Made by a program: the position numbers and the translations under genes | Assembly: GCA_021307315.1 (NCBI GenBank) | Contig: JAJSPD010000271.1 | Span: 1-10,872 of the forward strand | Origin: Bisporella sp. PMI_857 | Lineage: Eukaryota; Ascomycota; Leotiomycetes; Helotiales; Helotiaceae | Direction: 5' to 3' | DNA: 10,872 bases | The notes under the pieces: model-generated | Database searches by the model: none | What the model was told of the DNA's origin: nothing | Seen by the model: the letters and a program-made list of their open reading frames with translations, nothing else | Shown: positions 7,838 to 10,872 of the stretch, piece by piece | How positions within the stretch are numbered: position 1 is the stretch's first letter | Layout of the letters: each line of letters begins with the position of its first letter

Positions 7838-8161
7838 ATGGACAATTGGTGGAAATGTTGCCGTTGCTATAGGGAAATCAACCAGGACGTTTGGGGAGAT
7901 ACTTGCCCGGATTGCGGTCATGGAAAGTGCGATGCCTGCGTCGAGATGCTCTCAAATCCTCCTTCTCGGCCGCGGCATGCAGAAAATCCTCAGCCTTCCT
8001 TGTTATATGGCGAACAACTGTCGAAAAATCTAGTATGCAACTGCAACTGTCCCTGCGGAACTTGCACTTGCGGTCCCCCACCACCTCCACCACCGCGCCC
8101 TGCACAAAAGCATACAGACACACACCTTTGGGTTAGGCTCTATATGTCCACTAGCCTATAA
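7838..8161 (+). CDS. Small cysteine-rich zinc-ribbon protein with polyproline tail
   Basis: The frame encodes 107 residues from ATGG at 7838. Residues 4-34 carry W5-K-C7-x2-C10, N15, C23-x2-C26-x-H28-x2-C31-x2-C34, close to the RanBP2-type spacing (W-x-C...C...N...C-x2-C) with two extra ligand pairs, a layout common in short fungal zinc-ribbon proteins of unknown role. After a polar linker come six alternating cysteines (C67, C69, C71, C73, C76, C78) and seven prolines (80-86). The N-terminal part may bind one or two zinc ions; the second cluster could bind metal or form disulfides. There is no signal peptide or membrane segment. The last 20 residues look unstructured. It shares its promoter region with the HeLo/ankyrin gene and is the last gene before the repeat block. 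Function is unknown. Confidence 0.68.
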   Translation: MDNWWKCCRCYREINQDVWGDTCPDCGHGKCDACVEMLSNPPSRPRHAENPQPSLLYGEQLSKNLVCNCNCPCGTCTCGPPPPPPPRPAQKHTDTHLWVRLYMSTSL

Positions 8162-8569
8162 AAGGGGGATCTGTATCTGGGACAGGGATGTTAAAAAAAG
8201 TAAGCGTATCATATATAACTATGAGATTTTAATAATAAGTATAGACTATGGACCAGGGCCAGTTTCGCTTCGTTTTTGACCTTTGGACTTGATTTATTGA
8301 GGGTTTAGTGGTCAAAATTGTTATAAGCATGTAAAGGTTCGATTATTTAGTTTTTTTTTGGTTTTTTTATTAGTTTGTAAATAGAACAATATAAATAACC
8401 TTTTTTTTTTAGCGTTTAGCTGCGTTATAAAAAACGTTTAAAATTTAAATGTAAATAATTTGTTTTTGTTCGATATAATTTTTTTAAGTAGATTATACAA
8501 TACGACTATTTTTTTAAAAAATGTATATGTAAAATTTAATATTGTATTTGCTTTTTTGTATAAAACAAG
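8162..8569. other. AT-rich flank, probably decayed repeat DNA
   Basis: Composition shifts sharply to A/T with long T runs soon after the zinc-ribbon stop codon. No gene is supported. An 8-bp inverted repeat TTTTGACC (8274-8281)/GGTCAAAA (8310-8317) occurs near its left end next to the more GC-rich AGGGCCAGTTTCGCTTCG, which could be a fragment of a transposon end. The open frame at 8460-8642 runs into the solo LTR and is not a gene. Confidence 0.5.
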
Positions 8570-8760
8570 TGTCGGATCACTCTACCCGTGGCAACACCAC
8601 GTAATTGCTACGCAGTTGCCTGTTGGGTTGAATGTGATCTGATTCTTGAAGGATGAATCAAGGGATGAGGATATGCCTCATCCCTAAGTCATGTGACTTC
8701 GTCACATGACCCATCCTCCATTCAGTAACTAATCTATACTGGTAAATATTGATACAAACA
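8570..8760. mobile_element. Solo LTR (probably Ty1/copia-type) with intact 5-bp target duplication
   Basis: The 191-bp segment begins TGTCGGATCA and ends GATACAAACA, so it has TG...CA (TGT...ACA) ends. It is flanked by identical 5-bp direct repeats ACAAG at 8565-8569 and 8761-8765, as made by LTR-retrotransposon integration. It has no internal coding region and no partner LTR, so it is a solo LTR left by recombination between two LTRs. Two adjacent perfect hairpins lie inside. Its base composition is much less AT-rich than the left flank, so it escaped the mutation seen around it or arrived later. The copia assignment rests on the short length and general look and is uncertain; strand is not assigned. 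Confidence 0.82.
8661..8710. repeat. Two adjacent perfect hairpins inside the solo LTR
   Basis: Hairpin 1 is AGGGATGAGG (8661-8670), loop ATATG, CCTCATCCCT (8676-8685). Hairpin 2 is GTCATGTGAC (8688-8697), loop TTC, GTCACATGAC (8701-8710). Both have 10-bp perfect stems and are two bases apart. They may act in LTR transcription, polyadenylation or RNA folding. Confidence 0.85.
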
Positions 8761-8777
8761 ACAAGTATTACATATTT

Positions 8778-9266
8778 TGTCACGAAAGCCTAATCCTTTG
8801 GCCTGGTAAGGCGGCTAGTAAGGTGGTTCTATTACGAGAATACTAAACTAAGGAGGAAAGTGTCACGAACCGAATCCTGAGGCACTCAATGTGTTGATGG
8901 CACGATGTGCGAGGTGTAACAGTCAGCCGAAGGTTTTTCAGCTGTAGTACTTTCAGGGCTGCAAGCGGCACGCTCCGCCCATGGCCAGCCACGGGCTTAC
9001 AGCTACAGCAGCCACAGGCTTCCAGCTACAGCAGCTCCAGCAGCCACAGGCTTACAGCTACAGCACAGTGAAAAATATAAGGAACAGCTAGAGCTTTCTG
9101 AACAAAGTAAGCTTAAGTTTTCTTTTCTATGTTAGACTTACAAGTATACTTTTAATATCAATTTATCACTATTGCAATTACATCGCTAGCTACTATTTTT
9201 ATTTGTTATATTGCAAATTTTTCTTGCTGCTTTTTATTTGTTACAATTTTCAAGCTTTTACTTACA
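8778..9266 (+). mobile_element. LTR/leader-like region of a Ty3/gypsy element
   Basis: Two LTR-like starts TGTCACGAA lie at 8778 and 8861, each soon followed by AATCCT, which suggests one LTR start duplicated or nested. The 8861 copy leads, without a break I can see, to CTTACA at 9266 just before the Gag-like frame, so 8861-9266 could be the 5' LTR plus leader of the element whose gag follows. No second LTR is in the window, so the boundaries cannot be checked and no primer-binding site is recognised. Composition is moderate up to about 9090 and then becomes strongly AT-rich. Confidence 0.4.
8986..9063 (+). repeat. Three 23-bp CAG-rich tandem repeats
   Basis: CAGCCACRGGCTTMCAGCTACAG occurs at 8986-9008, 9009-9031 and 9041-9063, with a 9-bp CAGCTCCAG spacer before the third copy. 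The unit is not a multiple of three, so it is not a coding repeat. It lies in the LTR/leader-like region. Confidence 0.88.
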
Positions 9267-9307
9267 AAGCCGATTTCAATATAGCAAAAAAAAAAAGAAC
9301 TTTTAAA

Positions 9308-10872
9308 ATAAATTCAACTGCTGACATAGCACAATTACGTAAAGAAAGCCGTATTTTTAATTTTTAGGAACTTAAAAAATTCAACGCTAAAATTAAAGCT
9401 TTAAAAAAATAGCAAAAATAAAAAACCGTTTCAAAACTTTAAAAAAAAGGAAGCGGCTAAAATCACTTACTAATGTTGAAAGCAACCAGTTAAAGCGTCG
9501 GCGACAGCAACAGTATTAACTAGAATTTTCTGAAAACTTTTTTAGCTTTTACAAATACGCTTTAAGCTTTTTTGTAACTATAAAGCTTAATAACTTAAAA
9601 CTAAGCTTTTTTAAAACTACACATTATACAAATAAACAACACAATTACACTAAAAGCATTAAAATTATATTTAGTTACACTTTTAAAACCAGCTCGAGTT
9701 TTCGAAAATAAAGTAACTAAAAAAACGACATAAAATGCGTTTTTGAAAACGATTCGAATATTTATCGGAAAAATAGTCAAAAAATACTTAAAGCACTTAA
9801 CTACTTAAACTGTAGCTTAAAATTATTATAGTTTACTTATAGTAAGCAACAAAACGTAAAAAAATAGCCGTTATTTCTTAAATAAACTCGTAACAACATA
9901 CATAATAACTAAAACACTACAACTACTTTTTACAAACAGCTAAATTAAATTAAACAGTTTTCGGATCAATTTTTAATTCAATTTAATAGTTATTTAGCGG
10001 CAATCGAAATTTTTTATTTTAGCAAAATAAAAAAGGTTTAGTAATAACTTTTTACTTAAAGCTACATCGTACACTAAAGCAACAATTCAAAATTTCGAAT
10101 ATTACTATTCCGGAAATTAAAACTAAATGTGTATTTGTAGTTTAGCGCGTATAAAAAAACTTACATAACGAAAAACCGAGTATTTCTGAAAAAAAAAAAA
10201 AAAAAAGGTTTGCTCGGCTTTAAAATACTTTTAAGCCGGCTTCGGCAAAAATAGAAAAAACTAATATTATTTAAATTACTGCAAACCAAAATACTAAAAA
10301 AACGACAAAAAGAAAAAAACCAAAAAAAGCTTGTATGTTTTAGCTGTAATAAGTTTAGCTACTACGCAACCGACTGCTTAAACAAAAAACCCGCTAAATT
10401 TAAGCAGCTCGAAAAAATCGTTCGATGTAAGTTATTAGTTTTCGGTTTATTAACTATTTTAGTTTTAAGCTGTTTTAAGTTTTAAAAAAGTTAAATAATT
10501 TGACTTTTTAAATTAAAACAGTTTTTTTAGAACTTTACAGCGAAACTAATAAGCTCGAATAAGCTTTTAAAAGTTATAAAAACATTAACAATTTGCGAAA
10601 TTGTATTGCTATTATTATAAGCTATTTTCGTACTAGTCGAAATTAACACGTATATCGAAGTAAATCTAGTTAATATTAAGCTAGTTCGGCAATTCGGCTT
10701 TAAATTTTGTAAAAACAAAAACTTATTAATTCTACAGGTAATCAACTAGTAATAATTACACACTTATAAAGCTTACAATTTTCAGCTAAAGCTTATAAAG
10801 TTAAACAGACTATTTTGCGCTTATATTTAGCTATTGATCAAAACTTTAAAAATTAACAAGTTTTACTAAAAA
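9308..10872 (+). pseudogene. Ty3/gypsy gag-pol relic, heavily mutated, cut by window edge
   Basis: Read in segments and across stops, the plus strand gives Gag-like protein. It starts near 9308 (ATA in place of a start, then NSTADIAQLRKES), continues in another frame from about 9445 (SNQLKRRRQQQ, QFNSYLAAIE near 9979-10010), and in a third from about 10044 (ITFYLKLHRTLKQQFK, then IPEIKTKCVFVV and LHNEKPSISEKK). A CCHC knuckle lies at 10336-10377, followed at about 10624-10730 by a retroviral-type protease-like segment (EVNLVNIKLVRQFGFKF). Many TAG/TAA codons fall where Gln or Trp would be expected. At least three frame changes are needed, so nothing is translated. Reverse transcriptase, RNase H and integrase would lie beyond the right edge. 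The base changes fit repeat-induced point mutation. Confidence 0.72.
10336..10377 (+). other. Gag CCHC zinc knuckle remnant with His-to-Tyr change
   Basis: The segment reads CFSCNKFSYYATDC, with C-x2-C-x4-[Y]-x4-C spacing. This is the Ty3/gypsy nucleocapsid knuckle with tyrosine (TAC) where the zinc-binding histidine should be. A single C-to-T change in a CpA context explains it. This is the best anchor for the family call. Confidence 0.75.

Noticed and set aside
7878..8136. Open frames overlapping the zinc-ribbon gene in other frames
   Set aside because: They lack the regular cysteine pattern seen in the 7838-8161 frame and look like shadows.
8460..8642. 60-codon + strand open frame
   Set aside because: It starts in AT-rich junk and crosses the left end of the solo LTR.
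10527..10745. 72-codon minus-strand open frame
   Set aside because: It is antisense to the protease-like part of the gag-pol relic and owes its length to AT-rich composition.

Overview
The window looks like nuclear DNA from a filamentous ascomycete (Pezizomycotina). The reasons are short introns with CTAAC/CTGAC branch points, two HsbA-type secreted proteins with Kex2-like sites, a fungal N-terminal domain starting MADPLSIASG joined to ankyrin repeats, a small cysteine-rich zinc-ribbon protein, and a stop-riddled AT-rich Ty3/gypsy relic that looks RIP-mutated. The species cannot be told from this sequence alone.

Left part (about 450-4190): two HsbA-like genes lie head to head across a 1.9 kb intergenic region. 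The minus-strand gene (452-1720) encodes a 422-residue protein: signal peptide, KR processing site, HsbA-like domain, Ser/Thr stalk built from an 18-bp minisatellite, three 15-residue repeats and a GPI-type tail. The plus-strand gene (3605-4189, one 54-bp intron) encodes a 176-residue HsbA-like protein without stalk or anchor. One is probably fixed in the cell wall and the other released. Both probably act at hydrophobic surfaces outside the cell, which is inferred from the family.

Middle part (4190-7430): a 1.1 kb stretch without genes holds a degenerate tRNA-Lys(CTT)-like sequence next to a strong hairpin. It is followed by a three-exon minus-strand gene (7429-5334, my model, 666 residues) with a HeLo-like/Fungal_N domain, ankyrin-like repeats and a C-terminal hydrophobic segment. 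The layout resembles fungal NLR-related or incompatibility-type proteins, but I see no NACHT or NB-ARC domain. It is divergent, across about 400 bp, from a 107-residue zinc-ribbon/proline-rich gene (7838-8161).

Right part (8162-10872): a transposon graveyard. It contains AT-rich DNA, a 191-bp solo LTR with perfect 5-bp target duplications, a second LTR-like segment with 23-bp repeats, and then a Ty3/gypsy gag-pol relic on the plus strand. The relic's Gag, zinc knuckle and protease-like region can still be read through stops and frame changes. It runs off the right edge before reverse transcriptase. The change from genic to repeat DNA falls just after the zinc-ribbon gene, so the gene pair at 5334-8161 sits beside a likely heterochromatic island.
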